44,539 nt of DNA from Aerococcaceae bacterium DSM 111020 (GTDB lineage Bacteria > Bacillota > Bacilli > Lactobacillales > Aerococcaceae). Below, piece after piece: positions 17,741 through 26,815 of this stretch (positions are counted from its first letter, which is position 1; each line of letters begins with the position of its first letter). The position numbers and the translations under genes were made by a program. Location: assembly GCA_015863185.1 (NCBI GenBank), contig JACBXP010000015.1, positions 1-44,539 of the forward strand, written 5' to 3'. Below the pieces are notes generated by a model. That model made no database searches and had not been told where the DNA came from. It worked only from the letters and a program-made list of their open reading frames with translations.

Positions 17741-17917
17741 AAAAATACTCCTTTAATGGTTTATATCTCTTTGAAGTGTTTATATTTTAACATAAAGCAT
17801 GACATGAGTACACTTAACGGCTGTTTTAGAAGTATTTGATAATTTTTTATTATTATTCATTCTCTCTAAAATTATGGTAGGATATAAAAGTAATGAACCA
17901 GAAAAAGGAGCGCATAA

Positions 17918-18850
17918 ATGAGTATTACTTTAAAGCTACCAGATAAACAAAGACAAAAAATGAAATCCTATTATCAAGATTATTTAGTGGATGCTGTTCC
18001 TTATAGTGATTTCCGAGCCAAAATTAATGGCACGACCATTACAGCCTATACCAGTGGTAAAGTCCTCTTTCAAGGCAAGCAAGCAGAAAAAGAGGCTCAG
18101 CAATGGGAAAATATTAGTGCTACCCCTATTCAAAAAGCAGTGGCTAAAAATGCTAGCGACGATTCCCTTCCCCAAAGATTTAGTGAATGGACCATCATCG
18201 GAAATGATGAAGTAGGCAATGGAAGTTACTTTGGAGCCCTTACTGTCGCGAGTTGTTATCTTCCTAAAGAAAAGCAAGCGTTAATTCGTGAATTAGGTGT
18301 CAAAGACTCTAAGCTATTAAGTGACACGCAGATTCGAGACTTAGCATGGCAAATCAAAGCAACTATTCCCTATGCTCTCACCATTTGTAATCCCTCTGAT
18401 TATAATCGAGGAGTCGCTAAACTCAATGCCAATGGGATCAAAGTATCGCTCCATAATTTTACGATACAAAAATTATTGCGTGACTTATCAGAAGAACAGA
18501 AAAACAAACTGCAAGGCACCTTAATCGATCAATTTACACCTGAAGCAAACTATTATAAACATCTAAAAAATGAACATAATCCTTATACCGATCAATTGTA
18601 CTTTGTCAAAAAAGGTGAAAGTCATCATTTAGCCGTGGCTTGTGCATCCATTATCGCCCGCGATGCATTTTTGGAGTCTTTAGAAGTATTGGGAGAGCCA
18701 TACGGTGTCGTACTTCCTTCAGGAGCCAATCAAACCGTCGATCAATTTGCTGCACGTTTGATTAAACAATACGGTGTTGAAGTACTCGATGTAACGGCTA
18801 AAAAACATTTTAAAAATACGGAAAAAGCGATGAAGATTGCTGGAGATTAA
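17918..18850 (+). CDS. rnhC: Ribonuclease HIII
   Basis: 310 aa. An N-terminal TBP-like substrate-binding domain (about 1-85) precedes the RNase HII-type catalytic core, with IGNDEVGNGSYFG (first catalytic Asp/Glu), GVKDSKLL and ACASIIARDAF. It cuts RNA in RNA:DNA hybrids with at least a short ribonucleotide run. The divergent arrangement with zapA is common in Bacillota. The ribosome-binding site is AAAAAGGAG. In the first motif the residue between G and D is Asn (GNDEVG), where Thr or Ser is more usual; the acidic pair itself is intact. Confidence 0.94.
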   Translation: MSITLKLPDKQRQKMKSYYQDYLVDAVPYSDFRAKINGTTITAYTSGKVLFQGKQAEKEAQQWENISATPIQKAVAKNASDDSLPQRFSEWTIIGNDEVGNGSYFGALTVASCYLPKEKQALIRELGVKDSKLLSDTQIRDLAWQIKATIPYALTICNPSDYNRGVAKLNANGIKVSLHNFTIQKLLRDLSEEQKNKLQGTLIDQFTPEANYYKHLKNEHNPYTDQLYFVKKGESHHLAVACASIIARDAFLESLEVLGEPYGVVLPSGANQTVDQFAARLIKQYGVEVLDVTAKKHFKNTEKAMKIAGD

Positions 18851-18884
18851 GTGATATTCTTGTATCACTGATCTATATTTTTTC
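18850..18884 (+). terminator. Putative rnhC terminator
   Basis: AGTGATA / TATCACT stem (18850-18856, 18863-18869) then, after seven bases, a TTTTTT run. The T-tract is set off from the stem, so it is only probable. Confidence 0.45.
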
Positions 18885-18893
18885 AGAATTTGC

Positions 18894-18940
18894 GAAAAAT
18901 AATAAGAGGTCGTTATCCTTTACGATGATGACCTCTTATT
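18894..18940 (-). terminator. Terminator downstream of the GT8 gene
   Basis: AATAAGAGGTC / GACCTCTTATT arms (18901-18911, 18930-18940) with a further paired inner part, followed on the minus strand by ATTTTTC. It is about 150 nt beyond the GT8 stop. The interval 18941-19089 is AT-rich and I see nothing else in it. Confidence 0.7.
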
Positions 18941-19089
18941 TATAGAAAATATAAATTTTACATTAATAGAGCAACTTGCAATATTATGGCAATTAACCAA
19001 ATATCTATTTAAAAATAATTAAGGCTTATTTATAACTCTCCACTGATTTCAAATCTACCAAAACTTAACAGTTTATTTTCTATCGGTTA

Positions 19090-19905
19090 TTAATTATAAA
19101 AACGCAACATATTTTGATACGTTAAATATAAAGGTGTAAAGCGATTCGAATGTTTTTCATTCCAAGGCTTTGGTTGTCCACAAAAATGCAAGATACTCGT
19201 ATTTTTCATAACCCAGTGAATATCGTACTCCCCTTTACTCCGCGCATAATAGCTATGATAGAAGCGTGCATCATAATTCCAATATTCTTCAGGAATCCAT
19301 AAAATATCATCACCATATAAATAATTTAAAACATCTTGATCCGGTAACAAAGCAAATTTACCATATTTATCTAATATATCAGATATGTCTTGCCAATGAA
19401 TGTTATGACGGGCCAGTTCAAGATCTATTAACAGCACACCTGAATTATAATAAGGATGGTCTAAATCCAAACGTAACTTATTCAATGGTGTGGTGACATC
19501 AACTAAACCAACATGACTGGCTGCAGCGAGCATTTTTCCTTCCAAATCTTTCTCCCATAATGGTCTGAGAGTGTTGATAATAAGTGTATCTGGATCAATA
19601 TACAGCACTTTTTTGAGAAAAGCAGGCAAATAGTCACCTGCTAATAAACGAAAATACATCTCTTTCGGGTAACGTTTTTCTGTAGGAGCATTTCCCCACT
19701 GTGATCCTTCAATTTTTATCGCGTTAAATTCAAAATTAAATTGATCACACATATGATTTATTTTTTGAATCGTTTGTTTTGATAATGATTGATGAATCAG
19801 CCAAATGCGAAAGGAGTCCTCCTGATTATTTAAATAAATGGATAGCAGTGCTACCTTTAGGGGTTCGACATATCCGTCGTCTAGTGTAAATAATAATTCA
19901 ATCAT
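19090..19905 (-). CDS. Glycosyltransferase family 8 protein
   Basis: 271 aa. A GT-A fold retaining glycosyltransferase: an N-terminal LLFTLDDGYVEPLKVALLSIY nucleotide-sugar-binding start, a DxD-type metal motif YIDPDTLII near residue 103, PYYNSGVLLIDL and the C-terminal HFCGQPKPW typical of GT8 (LgtC/GspA-like). It presumably transfers glucose or galactose to a surface glycan or glycoprotein; acceptor unknown. The ATG at 19905 has AAAGGA six nt upstream, so I prefer it over the ATG at 19926. It lies 80 nt downstream of the cDPG-synthase-like gene on the same strand; there is no surrounding glycan cluster. Confidence 0.87.
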   Translation of the reverse strand: MIELLFTLDDGYVEPLKVALLSIYLNNQEDSFRIWLIHQSLSKQTIQKINHMCDQFNFEFNAIKIEGSQWGNAPTEKRYPKEMYFRLLAGDYLPAFLKKVLYIDPDTLIINTLRPLWEKDLEGKMLAAASHVGLVDVTTPLNKLRLDLDHPYYNSGVLLIDLELARHNIHWQDISDILDKYGKFALLPDQDVLNYLYGDDILWIPEEYWNYDARFYHSYYARSKGEYDIHWVMKNTSILHFCGQPKPWNEKHSNRFTPLYLTYQNMLRFYN

Positions 19906-19984
19906 TTTTGTCCTTTCTTTTCTCATTGCGGAACCGTTTCAAAAAAGTAATATCTTTATAAACCACTACTAATTTGCCAACTAC

Positions 19985-21325
19985 TCAGGATATACTATTA
20001 CTTTTAATAAATTCAGAAATGACGGTTTTTAAGTTAGGTGTTCCTAACTCCTGTAATTCATAATGTACACGTGTATAAGGCTTATCGATGGTAATGACTC
20101 GTGATAAGTCGATGGGTGTGCCAATAATTACCGTATCACAGTCCGTATTCTGAATCGTTTGTTCTAAATCTCGTAATTGTTGCTCGCCATAGCCCATTGC
20201 CGGTAAAACTTTATCTAAATGAGGATATTGTTCATAGGTTGATTGAATACTTCCTACCGCAAAAGGTCGTGGGTCAATGATTTCTTTAGCACCAAAACGT
20301 TCCGCAGCCACACTTCCGGCTCCAATTTCCATTTCACCATGCGTTAAAGTGGGGCCGTCTTCAACAATAAGAACTCGTTTACCTTTAATTAACTCTGCTT
20401 GGTCAACAGAAATTTCTGAATCAGCTTGTAAGATAAGCGCATCTGAATTCACTTCGTTAATGTTGCCTTCCAATGTTTCAATCGATGCCTTTGTCGCAGA
20501 ATCAATTTTATTAATAATCGCAATATCTGCCATCCTGAGCGATATTTCTCCTGGATAATACGTTAATTCATGCCCAACACGGTGAGGATCAGCCACTGTG
20601 ATTGTTAAATCGGCGTCATAAAATGAGAAATCATTATTCCCACCATCCCAAACAATCTCATCACAACCATCCGGATCATTTTCCCCTGCTCTTAGAATAG
20701 CCTCATAATCTACACCAGCATAAATAATATTGCCACGTTCAACATGAGGTTCATATTCTTCCATCTCTTCAATGGTACAATGATGTTCTTTTAAATCCTC
20801 AATCGAAGCAAAGAGTTGCACTTTTTGCTTATTAAGATCACCATATGGCATCGGATGACGAATAGCCACAACTTTAAGTCCTTGTTCCATCAATAATTCG
20901 ATAACTTTTCGAGAGGTTTGACTCTTTCCTGCCCCTGTCCGAACGGCTAATACGGAAATTACTGGCTTTGATGACTTTATAGCGGTTGTTTTAGGTCCCA
21001 TTAATTTAAAGTCTGCGCCCGCCGCATTTACCAGTGCAGATACCCTCATTACCTCTTGATAGTTCACATCACTATACGCGAAGACACATTCATTCACTAC
21101 ATATGTCTCAATTAATTCCGCGAGTTCATCTTGTGAAAAAATGGGGATTACTTCAGGATATAATCGACCAGCTAACTCACTTGGGTATTTTCTTCGATCA
21201 ATATCTGGAATTTGAGTTGCTGTAAATGCGACGACATTATAATTCTCATTATCCCTGTAGTAAGTATTAAAATTATGAAAATCACGTCCAGCTGCACCAA
21301 TAATGATGACATTTTTTGCATCCAT
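19985..21325 (-). CDS. Cyclic 2,3-diphosphoglycerate synthase family protein (COG2403)
   Basis: 446 aa, near the length of the characterised archaeal enzyme. Rossmann-like N-terminus (VIIIGAAGRDFHNFN), a P-loop RTGAGKSQTSRK near residue 128, then DGGNNDFSFY, LRMADIAIINKID and a late YEQYPHLDKVLPAMGYG segment, all typical of the family formerly called 'predicted GTPase' COG2403. The characterised archaeal member uses ATP to close 2,3-bisphosphoglycerate into cyclic 2,3-DPG, a thermoprotectant. Bacterial homologues exist without proven function, so the reaction here is inference. Start has GGAGGAGG. A palindrome and a direct repeat lie upstream. It is unlinked to glycolytic genes here. Confidence 0.8.
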   Translation of the reverse strand: MDAKNVIIIGAAGRDFHNFNTYYRDNENYNVVAFTATQIPDIDRRKYPSELAGRLYPEVIPIFSQDELAELIETYVVNECVFAYSDVNYQEVMRVSALVNAAGADFKLMGPKTTAIKSSKPVISVLAVRTGAGKSQTSRKVIELLMEQGLKVVAIRHPMPYGDLNKQKVQLFASIEDLKEHHCTIEEMEEYEPHVERGNIIYAGVDYEAILRAGENDPDGCDEIVWDGGNNDFSFYDADLTITVADPHRVGHELTYYPGEISLRMADIAIINKIDSATKASIETLEGNINEVNSDALILQADSEISVDQAELIKGKRVLIVEDGPTLTHGEMEIGAGSVAAERFGAKEIIDPRPFAVGSIQSTYEQYPHLDKVLPAMGYGEQQLRDLEQTIQNTDCDTVIIGTPIDLSRVITIDKPYTRVHYELQELGTPNLKTVISEFIKSNSIS

Positions 21326-21576
21326 AATATCCTCCTCCAGATTCTTAAGTTTCTCTTGAATATATCATAAGAAAAAATATAAATAAAGTTTCTCTCATTA
21401 TTTATTAATGATTTAATTGAAATTGTCTAGAAATTGTCAGAAAGTTACTTAAATGTTCCAAACATATCCATAGAATATGTTTGGGACAAACGTCGCCATC
21501 ATATATTTGTTTGATAAATAAAAATTTACCTTTAAGAAGACTATTTAATAATATTTTGTCAAATTAATCAATTAAT
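21326..21576. promoter_or_regulatory. Non-coding region upstream of the cDPG-synthase gene
   Basis: No gene is seen. It holds an 11-nt-period direct repeat GAAATTGTC (21419-21427 and 21430-21438), a 12-bp inverted repeat with G-U (21456-21467 / 21475-21486, core CCAAACATAT/ATATGTTTGG) without a T-tract, and a candidate minus-strand -10 TATATT near 21355. The repeats look like operators of unknown regulators. Confidence 0.4.
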
Positions 21577-21609
21577 AAGAAAGACAACCCTTTCGGTTGT
21601 CTTTCTTAA
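21577..21609 (-). terminator. pheST terminator
   Basis: Perfect 13-bp stem AAGAAAGACAACC / GGTTGTCTTTCTT with loop CTTTC, about 65 nt past the pheT stop on the minus strand. Confidence 0.85.
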
Positions 21610-21673
21610 ATACGATATTAATCTGATAAAAGGATTAGAAATATACAAAATAATTGTCTGCATCAGGTAAAAC

Positions 21674-24094
21674 TTAACGGATACTTAACCCAGACACTTC
21701 AACTAATGCTTTTTGTATCTTCTCCATTGCTTGGTCAATTGCTTCATCCGTTAATGTATCTTCAGGATTTTGGAAGAGGAGATGATACGCTAATGATTTT
21801 TTACCATCTTCAATATTATCCCCATCATACAAGTCAAATAATTCAACCGACTGTAAATATTGGCCTCCATTCTCCTCAATGATTGACACTAAATAAAGGT
21901 GTTGTGTTTCTTCATTTACCAATAATGCTAAATCTCTAGTGGACGAAGGGAAGCGTGGAATTGGGGACTGAATAGACATAGACTGTAAATGATTTAAGAC
22001 CGCTGTCATTTTCACTTCCATAAAAAATGTCTCATCTGGCAGATCATACATCCGAGCCATTGTAGGATGAACCTGCCCTAGCAAACCGATACTCTCATCA
22101 TCCAATTTAATCACTGCTGTTCTTCCAGGATGCATCTCTTCATAATCTTGAGTTAATTGATACGTTATCTCACTTTGTACGCCGACGGATTCTAAATAAC
22201 TTTCGGCCATCCCTTTCAGATCATAAAAGTCATAAGATTGTTGAGAAGCATACCAAGTTGAAGAATTTTTAATTCCCGATAATAAAATCGCAAAGCGTTC
22301 TTCTTCAATCGGTTGTTGATTTTTTCCTTGGCCAAAGAAGACATTTCCAATCTCGTAAAAGGCTAAATGTGTGTTTTGACGCGCCTTATTAAATTGCGCT
22401 ATTTCCATCATCGCTGGGAACATACTTTGACGTAGAACTGCTCGTTCTTCCGATATTGGCATCAATAATTCAACTTTAGGATAGTCCGGATTATCCATTA
22501 ATGTTGCTTGTTCTTTTGATGTTAGGACATATGAGATGACTTGATTCAAGCCAAAACCTTCAGATAGTTCACGTGTTTTACGCTGTAATTGTTGTTGCTT
22601 AGTAAGTGTACCGACCGTCGTTTCACCAGTTGGCAATGTGGTTGGAATATTATCATAACCATAAATACGGGCAATTTCTTCCAGCATATCCGCCTCAATA
22701 TGGATATCCCAGCGTCTTGGTGGAATAGAGGCGACCATATGATTATCCGCAAATTCTGTTTCGAAACCTAAACGTGCCATAATCGATTTGAGTTCGTCAA
22801 GCGTGATTTCGACTCCTAGTTTTTCGGTAATTGTTTGATATTTCAGAGAAATCGTATTTTCCTCGATCTCTTCGCTTGCCGATTCAATGACGCCTTCGAC
22901 AACTTTGCCTTGCCCCAGTTGAGCGATAAGGGCTGCAGCTAAATCACCTGCTTCATGAACAGTCGCCGCATTGATACCTTTTTCGTAACGCGCGCTGGAT
23001 TCAGAACGTAAATTAAATTTCTTCGAAGTAAGACGCACATATTCAGGATTAAAACGTGCCACTTCTAATAAAATAGTCGTTGTTTGATCCGTTACTTCGG
23101 AGTCATATCCACCCATCACCCCAGCCAAAGCAACAGGGGTAACCCCACTTTGAATGACGACATCATTATTGGATAATTCTCGGTCACTTTGATCCAATGT
23201 CTTGAATAGTGTGCCATCTTTTGCTCGAGTGACTTTTATGTCATGAGAGTTTAATGCGTCATAATCGAATGTATGCATCGGTTGTCCATACAATAAGAGA
23301 AAATAATTTGTCACATCGACGATATTATTAATCGGACGTATTCCGGATTTCATCAGACGCATTTGCATCCAGACAGGACTATCTTGAATCGTCACATCTT
23401 TAATGATGCGTAATTGATAATGTGGACTTAAATCATTTTCTGTCACGTCAATTGTTACAGCATTCAATAATACATCATCTTGTACCTTTTCAGATTCGAT
23501 GGTTGGATTGAAATGGACAGATTTATCTAGGACTGCACCTACTTCATAGACAGCACCACGAATACTCATGGCATCGGCACGATTAGGGGTTAAGTCTAAC
23601 TCCAGAACAGGATCATTGAGTTTCAAATATTCCACAATGTCAGTACCCACTGGTGCATCATTGGGTAAAACATAAATGCCATCTGCATATTTCTTAGGAA
23701 TGACATTCTCACTGATTCCTAATTCTTGTAGTGAACAAATCATTCCATTAGATTCATGCCCACGTAATTTACTCTTCTTAATCTTAAAATCACCGGGTAA
23801 TACTGCGCCTGGTAAGGCAACAATCACTTTCTGTCCTGTGGCAATATTCGGTGCGCCACAAACAATTTGAACGGTTTCTTTCCTTACATTGACTTTTGTC
23901 AGATTAAGATGATCACTGTCTTCGATAGGTTCACACGCGACAACTTCTCCGACAACGAGACGTGACAATCCGTCACCAAGATTTTCAATCCCTTCAACTT
24001 CTAATCCTGTTTTAGAAAGTATTTCAGCAAAATCAAGCGGATCTACTCCTGTTAAATCCACATATTGATTAAGCCATTCCATTGATAATTTCAT
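21674..24094 (-). CDS. pheT: Phenylalanyl-tRNA synthetase beta subunit
   Basis: 806 aa, normal length. An N-terminal EMAP/tRNA-binding domain (VVGEVVACEPIEDSDHLN, about 40-150), B3/B4 editing region (about 210-380), B5 domain (about 400-475, RLGFETEF), the catalytic-like core, and a C-terminal ferredoxin-fold anticodon-binding domain (IPRFPSSTRDLALLV to the end). With PheS it forms the alpha2beta2 enzyme that charges tRNA-Phe. The start lies 1 nt after the pheS stop, with AAAGGAGG inside the 3' end of pheS. Confidence 0.97.
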   Translation of the reverse strand: MKLSMEWLNQYVDLTGVDPLDFAEILSKTGLEVEGIENLGDGLSRLVVGEVVACEPIEDSDHLNLTKVNVRKETVQIVCGAPNIATGQKVIVALPGAVLPGDFKIKKSKLRGHESNGMICSLQELGISENVIPKKYADGIYVLPNDAPVGTDIVEYLKLNDPVLELDLTPNRADAMSIRGAVYEVGAVLDKSVHFNPTIESEKVQDDVLLNAVTIDVTENDLSPHYQLRIIKDVTIQDSPVWMQMRLMKSGIRPINNIVDVTNYFLLLYGQPMHTFDYDALNSHDIKVTRAKDGTLFKTLDQSDRELSNNDVVIQSGVTPVALAGVMGGYDSEVTDQTTTILLEVARFNPEYVRLTSKKFNLRSESSARYEKGINAATVHEAGDLAAALIAQLGQGKVVEGVIESASEEIEENTISLKYQTITEKLGVEITLDELKSIMARLGFETEFADNHMVASIPPRRWDIHIEADMLEEIARIYGYDNIPTTLPTGETTVGTLTKQQQLQRKTRELSEGFGLNQVISYVLTSKEQATLMDNPDYPKVELLMPISEERAVLRQSMFPAMMEIAQFNKARQNTHLAFYEIGNVFFGQGKNQQPIEEERFAILLSGIKNSSTWYASQQSYDFYDLKGMAESYLESVGVQSEITYQLTQDYEEMHPGRTAVIKLDDESIGLLGQVHPTMARMYDLPDETFFMEVKMTAVLNHLQSMSIQSPIPRFPSSTRDLALLVNEETQHLYLVSIIEENGGQYLQSVELFDLYDGDNIEDGKKSLAYHLLFQNPEDTLTDEAIDQAMEKIQKALVEVSGLSIR

Positions 24095-24095
24095 T

Positions 24096-25154
24096 TTATT
24101 GATGACCTCCTTTGAACTGCGTTAGGAATCGGGTATCATTTTGATAGAAATGACGAATATCATCGATATTGTGGCGGAGCATTGCTACCCTTTCAATACC
24201 TAAGCCAAAGGCAAAGCCACTATATTCATCCGCATTGACCCCTGACATCTCTAATACATCAGGATGTACAATACCTGATCCGAGAATTTCAATCCATCCA
24301 GTCTGTTTACAAATATGACAACCTGCACCTCCACATTTGAAACAAGAAATATCTGCTTCGACTGATGGCTCCGTGAAAGGGAAATAACTTGGTCGTAAAC
24401 GAATATCTCGGTCTGCTCCGAACATTGCTCGAGCAAATAATAACAGTGTTCCTTTTAAGTCAGCCAGTGTGACCTGTTTATCAATGACTAATCCTTCAAT
24501 TTGCTGGAATTGGTGAGAATGCGTCGCATCATCATCATCTCTTCGGAACACTTTTCCTGGAGAGATCATCTTCAAAGGTCCCGCATCAAAGTCATGTGTT
24601 TCCATCGTTCGAGCTTGAACAGGCGAGGTATGCGTCCGCAACATCACTTCATCATCAATATAGAATGTATCCTGCATATCCCGAGCGGGATGATTTTTAG
24701 GTAAATTCATCTTCTCAAAATTATACAAATCCAATTCGACCTCTGGCCCGTCAACCACTTGATAACCCAGCCCTAAAAAGAAATCTTCTATTTCTTCACG
24801 AGTTTGTGTCAATATATGGCGCGTCCCTGTGGTTGGTTTTCTTCCAGGAAGCGTCACATCCAAGGTTTCTGCCTCTAACTGAGCCTTCAATTCTTGTTCC
24901 TTTAATGCGGTTTCTTTTTCAGCGAAATGAGTATTAAAGACATTATGAAATTCAGAGATAGCTTTTCCTAAAATTGGCTTTTCATCATTATCTAAATTTC
25001 GCATTTCCTTGGAAATAGCAGTGAGTTCCCCTTTTTTACCGCTATATTTGACTCGAATTTCTTGTAATGCTTGGGTTGAATGCGCTTCTGAAATTTCTTT
25101 TTGAGCTGCTTCAGCCAGTGATTGTGTTTGCTGTTGTAATGTATCAATCGACAT
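24096..25154 (-). CDS. pheS: Phenylalanyl-tRNA synthetase alpha subunit
   Basis: 352 aa. A class II catalytic core: motif 2 ([19 protein letters not shown]), FTEPSVEAD, and motif 3 ([14 protein letters not shown]) near the C-terminus. The N-terminal ~85 residues form the coiled-coil tRNA-binding arm. The conserved substrate-pocket motif GFGxG of motif 3 reads GFAFGLG. AAGGAGGA directly upstream of ATG 25154 decides the start against an in-frame ATG at 25187, which lies inside the T-box terminator region. Expression is governed by the T-box leader upstream. Confidence 0.96.
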   Translation of the reverse strand: MSIDTLQQQTQSLAEAAQKEISEAHSTQALQEIRVKYSGKKGELTAISKEMRNLDNDEKPILGKAISEFHNVFNTHFAEKETALKEQELKAQLEAETLDVTLPGRKPTTGTRHILTQTREEIEDFFLGLGYQVVDGPEVELDLYNFEKMNLPKNHPARDMQDTFYIDDEVMLRTHTSPVQARTMETHDFDAGPLKMISPGKVFRRDDDDATHSHQFQQIEGLVIDKQVTLADLKGTLLLFARAMFGADRDIRLRPSYFPFTEPSVEADISCFKCGGAGCHICKQTGWIEILGSGIVHPDVLEMSGVNADEYSGFAFGLGIERVAMLRHNIDDIRHFYQNDTRFLTQFKGGHQ

Positions 25155-25162
25155 AATATTCC

Positions 25163-25400
25163 TCCTTTTTACACAAAAATAGCCCATCCCAAAAAGGGAC
25201 GAGCTATCGTGGTACCACCCTTGTTCCCATAGTCAACTATGGGCACTTCAAACTCTTAACCGCGAGAACGGGCTCTTTTTCGTAGTGACCTACTTTACAG
25301 AGCAACTCCCAGAATGAAACAAAATATGTCTGACGATGAAATAGTCTCAGTCTCGCTATTTCTTCCTGTGGGATAGCATATTTTGGGTTCTGATCATCGT
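25163..25400 (-). ncRNA. T-box leader (Phe) of pheST
   Basis: On the minus strand the invariant T-box GGTGGTACCACG (25219-25208) is followed by a terminator stem (25207-25196 with 25190-25179) and ATTTTTG. Stem I is closed by ACGAT near 25399-25395 pairing with ATCGT; a TTC (25340-25338) adjoins its 3' side and is the likely specifier, matching Phe. Uncharged tRNA-Phe would pair with it and with the T-box to allow read-through. The leader begins within a few nt of the end of the HD-domain gene, so its promoter may lie inside that gene. Confidence 0.93.
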
Positions 25401-25403
25401 TTT

Positions 25404-25961
25404 TTAAAATTCTTCGTATTGATCGATAGTTTCATGACCTAAATAAGCTGGTCGGTATCCATTATTAATCATCATCTGATAGCGAGATGCTGCTGCCTTA
25501 GCAAGCATCGCACCGCCGACAACTAATTCTGTAATTGCCGCACGCTTATCCATGAATGTCACAATCCAACTCTCTTTATATTTAGGTAAGTCTTTTGTCG
25601 CACCAAACATGTGCTTCAATATGATATCACATTCTAATTCGCTAAGTTCCGTAAGTTTTTTTGCATTTTCTAACGCTATTCTTGGATGTTCATAATTATG
25701 ACCTAAGCCACCCACTTCATGTTTATCTTCACTTTCATAGAAAAACAAATCATGAAGTAATCCTGCCCGAGCAATAGCTCGTGTGTTCAGGCCAAGACGT
25801 TTTGCCATGCAATAACTATAATAGGATACTGAAAGGGAATGTGCGAGACGATTTGTGACTTTATGATGCGTGAAGTGTTCTAATGATTGCACTTCTTCTA
25901 ATGCTAATAAATCTTCAATCAGCTCCATATATTCTAAATCATCTTGCCAAAATTTACGCAT
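25404..25961 (-). CDS. HD-domain hydrolase of unknown substrate
   Basis: 185 aa. The HD-superfamily metal ligands are visible in order: H41 (RLAHSLSV), H70-D71 (GLLHDLFFYE), H92 (NYEHPRIAL), H117 (ILKHMFG) and D138 (TFMDKRAA), so it is probably an active metal-dependent phosphohydrolase. It resembles the short HD proteins of Lactobacillales and Clostridia rather than RelA/SpoT or dGTPases. The substrate (a nucleotide or phosphoester) is unknown. It precedes the pheS T-box immediately. Confidence 0.8.
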   Translation of the reverse strand: MRKFWQDDLEYMELIEDLLALEEVQSLEHFTHHKVTNRLAHSLSVSYYSYCMAKRLGLNTRAIARAGLLHDLFFYESEDKHEVGGLGHNYEHPRIALENAKKLTELSELECDIILKHMFGATKDLPKYKESWIVTFMDKRAAITELVVGGAMLAKAAASRYQMMINNGYRPAYLGHETIDQYEEF

Positions 25962-26044
25962 TCAGTGTATTCCCCCTATATTATTTAATGACACTAGCCT
26001 ATCACTTAAATGTGATAAAAAAATGAAAAACATTTAAAATTTTC

Positions 26045-26070
26045 GTAAGTTCAGTTATTAACGAACTTAC
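26045..26070 (-). terminator. Possible terminator of pepV-SpoU operon
   Basis: GTAAGTTC / GAACTTAC stem (26045-26052, 26063-26070) spans the stop codon of the SpoU methylase gene; the following tract on the minus strand is GAAAATTTT, which is weak. Confidence 0.35.
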
Positions 26071-26815
26071 TTAATAATATACCAGTTGCGACAGCAACAT
26101 TCAAGCTTTCTGACTGTCCAGGCATCGGAATATAAACACTTTGATCGGCAAATTTGATTAATTCACTGGATACACCTTGGCCTTCATTCCCCATGATAAT
26201 CGCACAAGCGTTAAAGGAATCAAGCGATTGATAAGAGACTGCTTGTTCATTTAAGGTGGTTGCTAGAATCGGAATGTTCTTATGCTTTAAGATTTTGATG
26301 CTATCCCTTAAGTTTTGCGTGAGAACCGGAAGATGCCATATAGATCCTTGGGTCGCACGTAAGACTTTATCATTATATATATCAACCGATCCTTCTCCCA
26401 ATATCACTGCATCATAATTGAAAGCATCTGCTGTGCGTATCATCGTTCCGACATTACCAGGATCTTGAACATTGTCAATTAACAAATAATGTGTCCCATC
26501 TTGAGGGAGTGAATCTGATAACGGCATCTTAAGTACCGCGAACACTCCTTGATTAGCCGGTGTTTGACTCAATTGGTCACTCATTGATTGAGTTATTATA
26601 TAGTCGACTTTGTCTTCGGCAATAAGCTCTCCACGGTAATTCTCGGAAATTATCAAAGCTTCAAAAGCTGCTTCGGGTAAATGTTTCAATGCTTCTTCGA
26701 CTAAATGCTCTCCCTCGATAAGATAGGTCTGCAATCTTTTTCGATACTTTGCCTGATGCAATTTGCGCCATTGTTTGAATTGTGCGTTTTGGACGGATGT
26801 AATACGATTAGTCAT
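26051..26815 (-). CDS. TrmH/SpoU family RNA 2'-O-methyltransferase
   Basis: 254 aa. A short N-terminal L30e-like substrate domain (RKLHQAKYRKRLQTYLIEGEH) is followed by the SPOUT trefoil-knot domain with motif 1 (DNVQDPGNVGTMIRTADAF), motif 2 (IIMGNEGQGVSSEL) and motif 3 (VYIPMPGQSESLNVAVATGI). It methylates ribose in rRNA (probably 23S, like YsgA/RlmB). Start choice: ATG 26815 overlaps the pepV stop by 8 nt (ATGACTAA) and starts the conserved region. There is no strong ribosome-binding site, so translation is probably coupled to pepV. Confidence 0.88.
   Translation of the reverse strand: MTNRITSVQNAQFKQWRKLHQAKYRKRLQTYLIEGEHLVEEALKHLPEAAFEALIISENYRGELIAEDKVDYIITQSMSDQLSQTPANQGVFAVLKMPLSDSLPQDGTHYLLIDNVQDPGNVGTMIRTADAFNYDAVILGEGSVDIYNDKVLRATQGSIWHLPVLTQNLRDSIKILKHKNIPILATTLNEQAVSYQSLDSFNACAIIMGNEGQGVSSELIKFADQSVYIPMPGQSESLNVAVATGILLSKFVNN

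Noticed and set aside
19090-21325. Two-gene glycan biosynthesis island (GT8 plus neighbour)
   Set aside because: The neighbour is a COG2403 protein without glycan motifs, and no other sugar genes are near; adjacency alone does not support a joint pathway.
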